The notes under the pieces are model-generated. The model was given only the letters and a program-made list of their open reading frames with translations, had not been told where the DNA came from and made no database searches. Shown here piece after piece: positions 1 through 7,426 of a stretch of DNA of 64,000 nt (position 1 is the first letter of the stretch; each line of letters begins with the position of its first letter). The DNA is from Chitinophaga sp. sic0106. Its GTDB lineage: Bacteria > Bacteroidota > Bacteroidia > Chitinophagales > Chitinophagaceae. Location: the NCBI RefSeq assembly GCF_019219075.1, contig NZ_JAHUWJ010000014.1, forward strand, positions 62,001-126,000. The letters are read 5' to 3'. The position numbers and the translations under genes were made by a program.

Positions 1-44
1 CAGGATCTGAGCTGCTGTTGTTTGATACCACATAATGCTGTTGT

Positions 45-464
45 TTATTGTGCGATGTCTGTCATCATTTTATTGACAATAACCCATTTACCATTGATTT
101 TATGGAAAGACAGGAATTCATCATAATTAAAGTCGTACATCTTGACATGAAGTTTAGCGACGGCTATTGAATTTACTACATCGATCGTATGAATAATACC
201 CCTGAAAAGTTTCCCAGAGTCTTTAACGCTCACCCTATTCTTCACGGCATCCAGGTACTGGATGAGCGTTTTGGCATATGGTTCGCCTTTGATATCACCA
301 AATAGCAAAGTACCCGGATGATATACTTCGCGAAGCAGGTCGATATCACCTTCGTAGATGCCTTTCAGATACAGATCCTCCAATGCCTGGGTAATCGCTA
401 ATTTATCCTGATTAGTTTCCATTTTATTTTGATTTGTGCTTTTGGAACTGGAAAATGCAGCCAT
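45..464 (-). CDS. SnoaL/NTF2-like (lumazine-binding-like) protein
   Basis: A 139-residue cytoplasmic protein with no signal peptide. The body has the NTF2-like pattern: an N-terminal helix followed by a Leu/Tyr-rich segment (YLKGIYEGDIDLLREVYHPG), and a C-terminal strand ending in a HKINGKWVIVNK-type hairpin. This is typical of the Bacteroidota 'putative lumazine-binding' or DUF4440-like group. It is the last gene of a minus-strand run and starts 5 nt after the stop of the SDR gene, so it is probably co-translated with it. An internal Met at residue 15 is an alternative start. Members of this fold bind small hydrophobic ligands or act as simple isomerases. The substrate here is unknown. Confidence 0.8.
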   Translation of the reverse strand: MAAFSSSKSTNQNKMETNQDKLAITQALEDLYLKGIYEGDIDLLREVYHPGTLLFGDIKGEPYAKTLIQYLDAVKNRVSVKDSGKLFRGIIHTIDVVNSIAVAKLHVKMYDFNYDEFLSFHKINGKWVIVNKMMTDIAQ

Positions 465-469
465 TTTGC

Positions 470-1204
470 TTAGTTTAAGTGATGCCCTGCGGACATACCA
501 CCGTCCACATTGATAATAGCACCACTAATAAAGTTACTCTTAGCAACGGTATAAACCATTTGTGCAATATCTTCTACTTCACCTATCCGGTTTAACAAAT
601 GCAAACCAGCGCCTTTATCGGCATCGGCTCCGTGCATTGGTGTTCGAATGGTGCCCGGCGCGATGGTATTGACCCTGATATTTTGTTTTCCAAATTCAGC
701 TGCCAGTTGTATCGTAAGCGCATGTATTGCTCCTTTGGATGCCATTTGTGCTGTGATGGGCACTCCGCCAAGCGCGTGGTTCACCAGGGGTGTCCCGATA
801 TTGATTACCACACCGTCACGTTGTTTAAGCATCTGCGGAATAACAGTTCGTGTCGTAAAATAGGTACCTTTAAGGTTGGTGTTCAAAAAGCGGTCAAGAT
901 AGGCTTCATCCACCTGCAGGAACGGTTTAGTTTCAAATATACCGGCGTTATTAATCAGTACATCAACCGAACCAAATCTTTCTAGTGCTACTGCCACCAA
1001 TTTTTCACCGGTACTTTTATCGCTTACATTGCCTGCAACCCATGCCAGATTTGCACCCGCACCCAATTCCTTGTAAACCTGCTCTAATTTATGAGCCGTG
1101 GACGAATTGATGACTACATTATCTCCATTGGCCAAAAAGTGGCGGGCTACTTCTTTGCCGATTCCCGAGGAGGCACCGGTAACGATTATTGTTTGCTTTT
1201 TCAT
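470..1204 (-). CDS. SDR family oxidoreductase with non-canonical active site
   Basis: A Rossmann-fold short-chain dehydrogenase/reductase of about 244 residues. The N-terminal cofactor motif TGASSGIG and the NNAG motif are both clear. The ATG at 1204 is preferred over an upstream in-frame start at 1279 because it lies 4 nt after the tautomerase stop and begins directly with the KKQTIIVTG strand. The active-site region is unusual. Where SDRs normally have Tyr-x-x-x-Lys, the sequence reads Gln-Met-Ala-Ser-Lys, and no Ser sits 13 residues before it. The Lys and the cofactor fold are kept, so it may use another proton donor or work mainly as a binding protein. It lies between a tautomerase and an NTF2-like gene. 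Confidence 0.85.
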   Translation of the reverse strand: MKKQTIIVTGASSGIGKEVARHFLANGDNVVINSSTAHKLEQVYKELGAGANLAWVAGNVSDKSTGEKLVAVALERFGSVDVLINNAGIFETKPFLQVDEAYLDRFLNTNLKGTYFTTRTVIPQMLKQRDGVVINIGTPLVNHALGGVPITAQMASKGAIHALTIQLAAEFGKQNIRVNTIAPGTIRTPMHGADADKGAGLHLLNRIGEVEDIAQMVYTVAKSNFISGAIINVDGGMSAGHHLN

Positions 1205-1208
1205 GATG

Positions 1209-1427
1209 TTACTTTTTATCTGCCGTAATCCCTTTTTCCCGCCAAACTGATACTTGTTCCCCCGCATATCCCCAATCATCCAATTCTACCTCTTGTATTA
1301 CCACATGGGTTAATTGCGGGTCTTTGTTAAGTACATCTGTTATCAGATCAGTTATGCCTTTGATGAGCGTTTGCTTTTGTTCCCTTGAAACACCTTCGCG
1401 GGTGACTTCTACTTTTACGTATGGCAT
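1209..1427 (-). CDS. 4-oxalocrotonate tautomerase family protein
   Basis: A 72-residue small tautomerase. The catalytic Pro directly follows the initiator Met (MPYVKVEVT), and the length and beta-alpha-beta pattern fit the 4-OT family, whose enzymes convert 2-hydroxydienoates or other enols to ketones. It lies 27 bp downstream of the yceI-like gene and 4 bp upstream of the SDR gene, so these genes form one transcription unit. The substrate cannot be inferred from the sequence. Confidence 0.88.
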   Translation of the reverse strand: MPYVKVEVTREGVSREQKQTLIKGITDLITDVLNKDPQLTHVVIQEVELDDWGYAGEQVSVWREKGITADKK

Positions 1428-1454
1428 GATTTAATTTTTAGGCTAAAGTGCTTA

Positions 1455-1973
1455 TCAGGCAGATTTAGCGGTAATGTGGATATTCAGTTCAAAATCATTA
1501 TAGATCAGCGTATCGCCTAAGTCTTTAAAGAAATTGCCAGAGCGGAATTTCATTTCGTATTTGGTACGGTCAATGATGATTTTACCGGTTGCGTTTAATA
1601 CATTGCCGTTTACGTTAATCATGGCATCAAAGCTAACAGGGTGTGTAATCCCTTTAATAGTAAGGTCACCATCAACACGATTGCCTGAAACCGAAGTTAT
1701 TTCGAGAGATGCTTCGGGGTATTTTTCAGATGAAAAGAAATCATCGGATGCCAGGTGACCCCAGAATTGTGCGTTCAGCGCAGTATCCTTTACGTCCAAT
1801 ATTTTGATGGATGTTGTATCGACAACAAATTTGCCGCCGGCAAGTTTTCCATCAGTTAATGTTATTTCACCTTGTTTAATACCGATGGTGCCGTTATGTG
1901 CACCGGTCACTTTTTTTCCTACCCAATCAATATTGCTTTGCGTAGTTACAATTGCAAATTTTTGATTTCCCAT
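1455..1973 (-). CDS. YceI-like family protein
   Basis: A 172-residue YceI-fold protein, recognisable by the N-terminal strand (DWVGKKVTGAHNGTIG), the central SEKYPEASLEITSV segment and the KGITHPVSFD motif. YceI proteins form a lipocalin-like barrel that binds long polyisoprenoids or similar amphiphiles. This copy has no signal peptide, unlike Escherichia coli YceI, and so is probably cytoplasmic. It is the first gene of the tautomerase/SDR/NTF2 run. A 141-bp gap separates it from the epoxide hydrolase gene, and that gap holds two Crp/Fnr-like dyads, so it may have its own promoter. Confidence 0.88.
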   Translation of the reverse strand: MGNQKFAIVTTQSNIDWVGKKVTGAHNGTIGIKQGEITLTDGKLAGGKFVVDTTSIKILDVKDTALNAQFWGHLASDDFFSSEKYPEASLEITSVSGNRVDGDLTIKGITHPVSFDAMINVNGNVLNATGKIIIDRTKYEMKFRSGNFFKDLGDTLIYNDFELNIHITAKSA

Positions 1974-2029
1974 TTTATTTAGTGTTTTAAATTACAGAAC
2001 AAATTTCGATAGTATTTCGCTGCCGGGAG

Positions 2030-2045
2030 TGTGACCTGCATCACA
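2030..2045. promoter_or_regulatory. CRP/FNR-type palindrome TGTGA-N6-TCACA
   Basis: A perfect TGTGA-N6-TCACA dyad 57 bp upstream of the yceI-like start codon. It matches the classic Crp-family operator consensus. A Crp/Fnr-family regulator is encoded 3 kb away at 5196-5762. Binding is inferred. Confidence 0.5.
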
Positions 2046-2066
2046 GAGTAACCAGGATTATTTTTA

Positions 2067-2080
2067 GTGATGTAGATCAC
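2067..2080. promoter_or_regulatory. FNR/DNR-like dyad GTGAT-N4-ATCAC
   Basis: A perfect GTGAT-GTAG-ATCAC dyad 94 bp upstream of the yceI-like start, close to the FNR-box form TTGAT-N4-ATCAA. Its centre is 36 bp from the centre of the neighbouring TGTGA/TCACA dyad, which suggests a two-site promoter for a Crp/Fnr regulator. Confidence 0.45.
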
Positions 2081-2114
2081 CTCTGGCCCGGAGCGAGAGC
2101 AAGATTTTTTTGTA

Positions 2115-3398
2115 TTAGCGCAAGGTTTTGAATGCAGCCCGCATTTCTTCTGCAAATATTTTCGGCTGCTCCCAGGCAGCGAAATGACCGCCTTTTTCAA
2201 GTTTATTATAATAAATCAGTTTGGGGTATGCCATTTCCGCCCAGGTCCTCGGGGCCTGATAAAGCTCGTCAGGAAATGCACTGACGGCTACAGGTATTGT
2301 AACACCCTTCGGTGCAAAAAAGGAAAGTTTGCTTTCCCAATAAAGGCGTGCTGAGGAAACTGCGGTTCCGGTTAACCAATACAGTGTGATATTATCAAGG
2401 ACGTCATCCATCGTTAAACCTTCAGACTGCCCGTTAAAAACATTTGATATAAGGTGGAGGCTTGCCGCATCGTGATCAAGCATCCACGCAGCCAAACCAA
2501 TTGGTGAATCTTCTAAAGCGTATAATGTTTGTGGACGGTTTGCCATTTCATTGGCATAACCTAAACCATGTTTGTAAAAATAATCGAGTTGATCAAAGGC
2601 ATGTTTTTCATCAATGGAAAGAGAAGCAGGAGCAGGTTCACCAAACTGAAGGGCTTTTGCAACATCGGCGGGGACGGTTGCAGGCATATTTGTATGTATA
2701 CCGATTAGCTCCGGTGGGGTTAGCAGCGCCATCTGTTCTGTAACTGCGTTGCCCCAGTCACCTCCCTGGGCTACAAATCGCTTATAGTCCAGCCGTTTCA
2801 TCAGGGTAACCCATGCGCGGGCTATGCGTTGAGGGTCCCAGCCTGTTGCTGTTGGTTTTGCAGAATAACCGTATCCTGGTAGCGACGGAATAATCACGTC
2901 AAATGCATCTTCTGCCTTTCCACCAAACGCTGTTGGATCAGTGAGCGGACCAATAACTTTTAACTGCTCGATAACAGAGCCTGGCCAACCATGTGTAATG
3001 ATGATCGGTAATGCATTATTATGTTTGGAGCGTACGTGTATGAAGTGGATATCCAGCCCATCGATCGTGGTAAGAAATTGTGGCAGTGCCTGCAGTTTGG
3101 ATTCTACCTTGTGCCAATCGTATTTTGCTGCCCAGTAATTTGCCAGCTTTTGCATTACTTCGAGCTTTACGCCCTGGGACTCATCGGCTACTGTTTCGCG
3201 CTCCGGCCATTTGGTTGCCAATATTCGTCGTTTAAGATCAGCGATCTTATTTTCCGTGACCTTTACATGGAAGGGCCGTATTGCCTCATTGTCGGCAGCT
3301 TCTCCCAATGGAGCTTTTTGCGCAATGCCAAGTGCACTTTGCATCACCAATGCCCCTGCAGCGATCGTACGTGCAATAGTTTTTTTGGTATTTTTCAT
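2115..3398 (-). CDS. Secreted epoxide hydrolase (EHN + alpha/beta hydrolase)
   Basis: A 427-residue epoxide hydrolase-type protein. Residues 1-27 are a signal peptide ending in IAQ. Residues 40-150 match the epoxide hydrolase N-terminal domain (RPFHVKVTENKIADLKRRI), and an alpha/beta-hydrolase core follows. The oxyanion motif HGWPGS is at 136-141, the nucleophile motif GGDWG has Asp214, and the likely catalytic His is at 405 in GGHFAAWEQP. The family hydrolyses epoxides to diols through an Asp ester intermediate, and export suggests a periplasmic detoxification role. It heads the minus-strand cluster and is divergent from a sigma54 activator gene. A TGG-N9-TTGC sigma54-like element lies 29-44 bp upstream of the start codon. 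Confidence 0.9.
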   Translation of the reverse strand: MKNTKKTIARTIAAGALVMQSALGIAQKAPLGEAADNEAIRPFHVKVTENKIADLKRRILATKWPERETVADESQGVKLEVMQKLANYWAAKYDWHKVESKLQALPQFLTTIDGLDIHFIHVRSKHNNALPIIITHGWPGSVIEQLKVIGPLTDPTAFGGKAEDAFDVIIPSLPGYGYSAKPTATGWDPQRIARAWVTLMKRLDYKRFVAQGGDWGNAVTEQMALLTPPELIGIHTNMPATVPADVAKALQFGEPAPASLSIDEKHAFDQLDYFYKHGLGYANEMANRPQTLYALEDSPIGLAAWMLDHDAASLHLISNVFNGQSEGLTMDDVLDNITLYWLTGTAVSSARLYWESKLSFFAPKGVTIPVAVSAFPDELYQAPRTWAEMAYPKLIYYNKLEKGGHFAAWEQPKIFAEEMRAAFKTLR

Positions 3399-3761
3399 TT
3401 TTTAGGATTGTTTTATCAATGAATTTCGCAAACCTAATCCCATGCCACTTTTATACTATTATTTAACAATAATTTACAGTTATTAATTAATTATACTTTA
3501 TTTAAATATCGTAAAAACACGCGGGCATGCAGCGAGATATCGAGACATTAAAAAATCTGATTAATTAAAACGGGCACCGTATTTTTATTCAAAAAAATTT
3601 AACTCTATTAATTCATCGTTTGTTAGGCTACTTATATGAAGAAATAAGGATCTTTTCCAGGCAATAACAAAAGCAGACATGCTATTGGTCGCAACACCCA
3701 ACAGTAAACCAGGCAACGATTTTTGTTCTAAAGTGGTAAGAACATAAAAGAATTTATAGAT
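3399..3761. other. Divergent intergenic region
   Basis: 363 bp of AT-rich sequence between the epoxide hydrolase and the sigma54 activator. It holds one candidate sigma54 promoter next to the hydrolase gene. Weak open frames on the minus strand (around 3585-3794) run into the activator start and have no recognisable product. Confidence 0.6.
3428..3442 (-). promoter_or_regulatory. Candidate sigma54 (-24/-12) promoter
   Basis: On the minus strand the sequence TGGGATTAGGTTTGC has TGG and TTGC with exactly the spacing of the -24/-12 sigma54 consensus. The -24 box is weak after TGG (GAT for CAC). The predicted start near 3416 would leave a leader of about 18 nt before the epoxide hydrolase ATG. 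The divergent neighbour encodes a sigma54-dependent activator, which supports the call. Confidence 0.45.
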
Positions 3762-5141
3762 ATGAATACAAAGATTCTGATAGTTGAAGATCAATTTATA
3801 GAGGCAGACAACCTACGCGGGATACTACGCGGTGCAGGTTATATTGTTTGCAAGATCGCCCGTTCGGTTCCGGAGGCTCTACAAATTATTGAAGATGAAC
3901 AACCGAGCCTGGTTTTAGTCGACATCTATTTAAAAGGCTCCTTAACAGGTATTGATCTGGCCAAAACCTTACGAGAGAGAAATATTGCATTTGTCTTTCT
4001 TTCTGCAAATTCAAACAAACAAACCCTTGATGCAGCAAAGGCTACCAGGCCTTACGGATTCCTGGTAAAACCATTTAGGGAAAAAGATGTGTTGGTGATG
4101 TTAGATGTTGCCTGGTACCTGCATCGCCAACATCACGGCTTAACTGAAACGGCTAAAGAGATAAGGAAAAATACAAAGCCGGCAGACGTCAAGGAAATTA
4201 TCGGGGAGAGTGAATGTATGGCGGAAGTAATGAAAAATGTCCGTATCGTGGGTAGTTCGGATATATCGGTGCTCATTCTAGGTGAGAGTGGTACGGGGAA
4301 AGAATTAATTGCACAAAGTATCCACCGGCTATCCGAACGTAGACAAAAGCCTTTTATTGCCGTAAACTGCGCGGCGTTGCCATCCAATCTTATCGAGTCG
4401 GAGTTATTCGGTCATGAAAAAGGATCGTTCACCGGGGCCACTGAAAAGAGGATTGGAAAATTTGAACAGGCTAACGAAGGGACGGTGTTTTTAGACGAGA
4501 TTGGTGAGCTTCCGCTGGATCTCCAGGTAAAATTACTCAGAGTGCTACAGGAAAAAGAAATTGAATCCATTGGTGGAAAAACCAAAAAGATAGATGTGCG
4601 TATTATCACAGCGACTAATCGTAATTTGGAAGAAGAGGTCGCAGCAGGCAGGTTCAGGCTGGACCTATACTACCGGATCAATATCTTCCCTATCTTATTA
4701 CCACCGCTGCGCGAACGTAAAGATGATATTGTTGCCCTGGCTAAATATTTCGTGGGAATTTATGCCAGCAAAGAAAAGAAAGAAATCATGGGAATAGCAG
4801 ACCACGTGATCCAATCGATGCTAAATTATAACTGGCCCGGCAATATCAGGGAATTGGAAAACGCTATGGCCAGGGCTGTGCTTTTAACAAACGGCCCTAT
4901 GGTTAATTCGCTTACACTATCCGGTTCAAATAAAAAGATAGAAGCTACAAGTAACGGCCGTGTAAAGTCACTGGTCGACAATGAACGGGATCATATTTTA
5001 TATGCGCTGGAACAATGCAACTGGAAAATATATGGCGAAGACGGTGCTGCAGCATTACTGGAACTTCACCCCTCTACTTTGAACTCACGAATCAAAAAGT
5101 TAGGCATTGAAAAAAAATATGCAAAAAATGATAGTCTGTAA
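3762..5141 (+). CDS. NtrC-family sigma54-dependent response regulator
   Basis: A 459-residue three-domain activator. A receiver domain covers residues 4-120, with phospho-acceptor Asp54 in VLVDIYLKG and the conserved Lys near 103 (LVKPF). An AAA+ sigma54-interaction domain covers about 145-375, with Walker A GESGTGK at 174-180, the sigma54 loop GSFTGA at 221-226 (Ala to Ser against the usual GAFTGA) and the Walker B segment GTVFLDEIGEL. A Fis-type helix-turn-helix ends the protein. No sensor kinase is adjacent. Its divergent placement against the epoxide hydrolase cluster, with a sigma54-like site between them, suggests it controls that cluster. Confidence 0.93.
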   Translation: MNTKILIVEDQFIEADNLRGILRGAGYIVCKIARSVPEALQIIEDEQPSLVLVDIYLKGSLTGIDLAKTLRERNIAFVFLSANSNKQTLDAAKATRPYGFLVKPFREKDVLVMLDVAWYLHRQHHGLTETAKEIRKNTKPADVKEIIGESECMAEVMKNVRIVGSSDISVLILGESGTGKELIAQSIHRLSERRQKPFIAVNCAALPSNLIESELFGHEKGSFTGATEKRIGKFEQANEGTVFLDEIGELPLDLQVKLLRVLQEKEIESIGGKTKKIDVRIITATNRNLEEEVAAGRFRLDLYYRINIFPILLPPLRERKDDIVALAKYFVGIYASKEKKEIMGIADHVIQSMLNYNWPGNIRELENAMARAVLLTNGPMVNSLTLSGSNKKIEATSNGRVKSLVDNERDHILYALEQCNWKIYGEDGAAALLELHPSTLNSRIKKLGIEKKYAKNDSL

Positions 5142-5195
5142 TTTCCAGGATTTAACAGGTGATTATGTGACCTAATATTCGTATATCCCTTTAGA

Positions 5196-5762
5196 TTAGT
5201 GTAACCTACTGAGCGTTTCACGAGATACCCCTAAATAAGCAGCGATGAGTTGTTTAGGAACGGCATTATATAATTCTGGATATAAGTCTAAAAGTTCCTC
5301 ATACCTGCGTTTGACATCATTATTCATAAAAGACAGTAACCTTTTTTGCGCAGCCACATATCCCCTGTTAGTTCGCCATCTGAAAAAATATTCAACCTGG
5401 TGAAGCTCTTTGCACAATTTCTCCCGATCAGCATTACTTAAACCAAGCACTTCAGACTCCGAGATACAATCAACATTGACTGTTGCTTTGCCACGATTGT
5501 ATAATGCATTATAGTCCGATGCCCACCACGTAGGCATTGCAAACTGAAGGATGAACATTTTGAGATCGTCGTTTATGTAGAAAGTTTTCAGACAACCAGA
5601 AATCACAAAGTATTCGCAATCAACAGTATCGCCCTGTGTAATGATGGCCTGACCTTTTTTGAAGGTTTGTTGTTTAAAGTGAGAAAAGAAGTAGTCGAAT
5701 TCTTCGTCGCTAAGAACGGCTAATTTAGATATGTGGGCCTTTAAAGTTTCTTTAACTTCCAT
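5196..5762 (-). CDS. Crp/Fnr family transcriptional regulator
   Basis: A 188-residue regulator of the Bacteroidota Crp type. A cyclic-nucleotide-binding-like barrel covers about 25-115 (FKKGQAIITQGDTVDCEYFVISG), then a dimer helix, then a C-terminal helix-turn-helix (IAAYLGVSRETLSRL). There is no Cys cluster for an iron-sulphur centre. It is convergent with the sigma54 activator. The dyads at 2030-2045 and 2067-2080 are candidate targets, but that link is inference. Confidence 0.9.
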   Translation of the reverse strand: MEVKETLKAHISKLAVLSDEEFDYFFSHFKQQTFKKGQAIITQGDTVDCEYFVISGCLKTFYINDDLKMFILQFAMPTWWASDYNALYNRGKATVNVDCISESEVLGLSNADREKLCKELHQVEYFFRWRTNRGYVAAQKRLLSFMNNDVKRRYEELLDLYPELYNAVPKQLIAAYLGVSRETLSRLH

Positions 5763-5913
5763 AATTAGCTTATTTTATGCAATGACTTTCTTTAATAAAA
5801 TTAAGTATTATTCTAAATAAGTTACTGTATTGAAATCTTGTTTCAAAAAGACACCAGCGCGGCGGCAATTACGGCTGATACCTGTCAGTTTAAACCAAAG
5901 GCAAAATGGGTAA

Positions 5914-5959
5914 ATGAAAAACAGGACAGGGAATAATTCATCCCTGCCCTGTTTTTCAT
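5914..5959. terminator. Bidirectional hairpin terminator
   Basis: Two 19-nt arms (5914-5932 and 5941-5959) pair with a single mismatch around an 8-nt loop and are flanked by A and T runs. It lies about 40 nt past the stop of the DUF808 gene and can act on either strand. Confidence 0.75.
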
Positions 5960-5997
5960 TTATTTTCCCCGGAGTTCGCCTCCGGATGTTGTCAGAC

Positions 5998-6867
5998 TTA
6001 CTTCGTAAACAACTTTTTCACCTGCTTCACAATCATCATCAACCCTACCATTACCAACCCAGCTGCGAGACCTATTCCAAACTCTTTCAAAATGGAAGCA
6101 ACATTTGGCAGAAAATGGTGGAAATATTCGATATTATGCAGGAAAATACCCCCGGACACCAGGATCAATGCAAAAGTACCCACTACCGCCAGCAACCTGA
6201 TAATGAGAGGCAAGGCCTTCACGAGCATCATACCAATGGAAGCGAGGAATCCTTTATTACCATAGCGTTTGATCAATTTATAACCGGCATCATCCATCCT
6301 TACAATCAGGGCCACGATACCATATACACCTATCGTTGCCAGAATACCCACAATGCAAACCGTGATGATCTGCGTAACAAGTGGTTTATCCAGCACTGAC
6401 CCCAACGCGATAATTACTATCTCTATAGACAAAATAAAATCCGTGGTAACCGCCGACTTAACTTTAGTTTTTTCGGCAGCCAGGTCATTTTCCAGCACTT
6501 CTGCTGCCTGCTCCTGTGGTTTTTCTTCAGAACGGTGAAACAGGTATTCAATAATTTTCTCCACACCTTCATACGCCAGATATAGCCCGCCTAGTATCAG
6601 CGCAATTTTGATGGCGATTGGAAAAAATACATTTAACAGTAATGCAACAGGGATGATGATGAGTTTGTTAACGAAGGAGCCCTTAGTGATAGCCCACAGC
6701 ACAGGGAGTTCCCTGGAGGAAAGGAAGCCGGTCGCCTTTTCTGCATTTACAGCGAGATCATCCCCCAGGATGCCGGCTGTTTTGCGTGTGGCTACTTTAG
6801 CTGTTACAGAAACGTCATCTAATAATGCGGTAATATCATCCAGAATCGCAAATATGCCCGAGGCCAT
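5998..6867 (-). CDS. DUF808 family inner-membrane protein (YedI-like)
   Basis: A 289-residue multi-spanning membrane protein. The N-terminus (SGIFAILDDITALLDDVS) is the hallmark of the DUF808/YedI family. Hydrophobic segments fall near residues 68-95, 145-195, 210-240 and 258-280, with a charged cytoplasmic loop around 108-137. The function of the family is not established. The gene stands alone with a strong hairpin terminator after it. Confidence 0.9.
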   Translation of the reverse strand: MASGIFAILDDITALLDDVSVTAKVATRKTAGILGDDLAVNAEKATGFLSSRELPVLWAITKGSFVNKLIIIPVALLLNVFFPIAIKIALILGGLYLAYEGVEKIIEYLFHRSEEKPQEQAAEVLENDLAAEKTKVKSAVTTDFILSIEIVIIALGSVLDKPLVTQIITVCIVGILATIGVYGIVALIVRMDDAGYKLIKRYGNKGFLASIGMMLVKALPLIIRLLAVVGTFALILVSGGIFLHNIEYFHHFLPNVASILKEFGIGLAAGLVMVGLMMIVKQVKKLFTK

Positions 6868-7232
6868 TGTATGGTTTGTTTTAGTTCAATATAGGTTTGT
6901 ATTCATCAATTTGCGTACCGTTGTTTGCGCACGCAGTTTTTCCGAATGGAAGGACAAAGCTGCTGGTTTTTTTCCACATGTGCAACAAAAAGAAACGCAG
7001 GAAGCACTCCTGGACTCAACTTTGTTACCTTTTATCGCAAGCTGACAAACCTATTCTTTTCATGTTCCCGTTTAGCCCACTGCAATGCCACCACATCTAT
7101 CTGTCCTTACATTTATATATCATATAACCCAAAGCCTGTAATTATTTCCCATAACCTTATATGCTGAACAACCCCTCCATGGCATTGCCTCCGGCTGAAG
7201 ACAGGAGAGGACAAACAATAAATACTATTTAC
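6868..7232. other. Intergenic region upstream of the lanthipeptide-like gene
   Basis: 365 bp between the divergent DUF808 gene and the small precursor gene. Open frames here (such as 6897-7167) show no family features. The last 150 bp are AT-rich and probably hold the promoter of the precursor gene. No other structure was seen. Confidence 0.5.
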
Positions 7233-7385
7233 ATGAAACAGAGCACCACGCCCAAGAAACTCCAGTTAACCAAAATCAAAGTCGCTAATCTCAGTACAAC
7301 AAAACAGAAAAACAAAATCTGTGTGACCTCAGCAGACCAAACTACCTGCCCTGCTGGTTGCAAACTGACTAATGATTGTATCTAA
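7233..7385 (+). CDS. Class I lanthipeptide-like precursor peptide (orphan)
   Basis: A 50-residue peptide beginning at ATG 7233; the longer frame from 7161 is not supported. The N-terminal half contains KKLQLTKIKVANLS, which closely follows the leader pattern K-L-x-L-x-K-x-x-[IV]-A-x-L of Bacteroidota class I lanthipeptide precursors. The C-terminal half is rich in Thr, Ser and Cys (CVTSADQTTC, then AGC and NDC), with four Cys and several Ser/Thr to form thioether rings. No LanB dehydratase, LanC cyclase, protease or exporter gene is in the window, so processing would need enzymes encoded elsewhere. A perfect palindromic terminator follows 10 nt after the stop. Confidence 0.6.
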   Translation: MKQSTTPKKLQLTKIKVANLSTTKQKNKICVTSADQTTCPAGCKLTNDCI

Positions 7386-7395
7386 CAAGAGATCT

Positions 7396-7425
7396 AATGT
7401 CACAGGGGAATTCCCCTGTGACATT
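7396..7425. terminator. Perfect palindromic terminator
   Basis: A 30-bp perfect palindrome centred at 7410/7411 (arm AATGTCACAGGGGAA) with T residues on both flanks. It separates the convergent lanthipeptide-like gene and the winged-helix regulator gene. Confidence 0.75.
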
Positions 7426-7426
7426 T

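Noticed and set aside
1979..2200. A 73-residue minus-strand open frame overlapping the 3' end of the epoxide hydrolase gene
   Set aside because: It reads the hydrolase C-terminus in another frame, has no family features, and covers the two Crp/Fnr-like dyads.
3428..3450. TGGCAT at 3443-3448 (minus strand) as the -24 box of the sigma54 promoter
   Set aside because: TGGCAT is a better match to the -24 box than TGGGAT, but it lies about 5 bp too far from TTTGC; TGGGAT has the correct spacing.
3585..3794. Minus-strand open frame in the hydrolase/activator intergenic region
   Set aside because: It runs through the start of the sigma54 activator gene and its product has low complexity with no recognisable motif.
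6897..7167. Several overlapping plus-strand open frames before the lanthipeptide-like gene
   Set aside because: They share the same bases in different frames and show no start context, leader or family feature.
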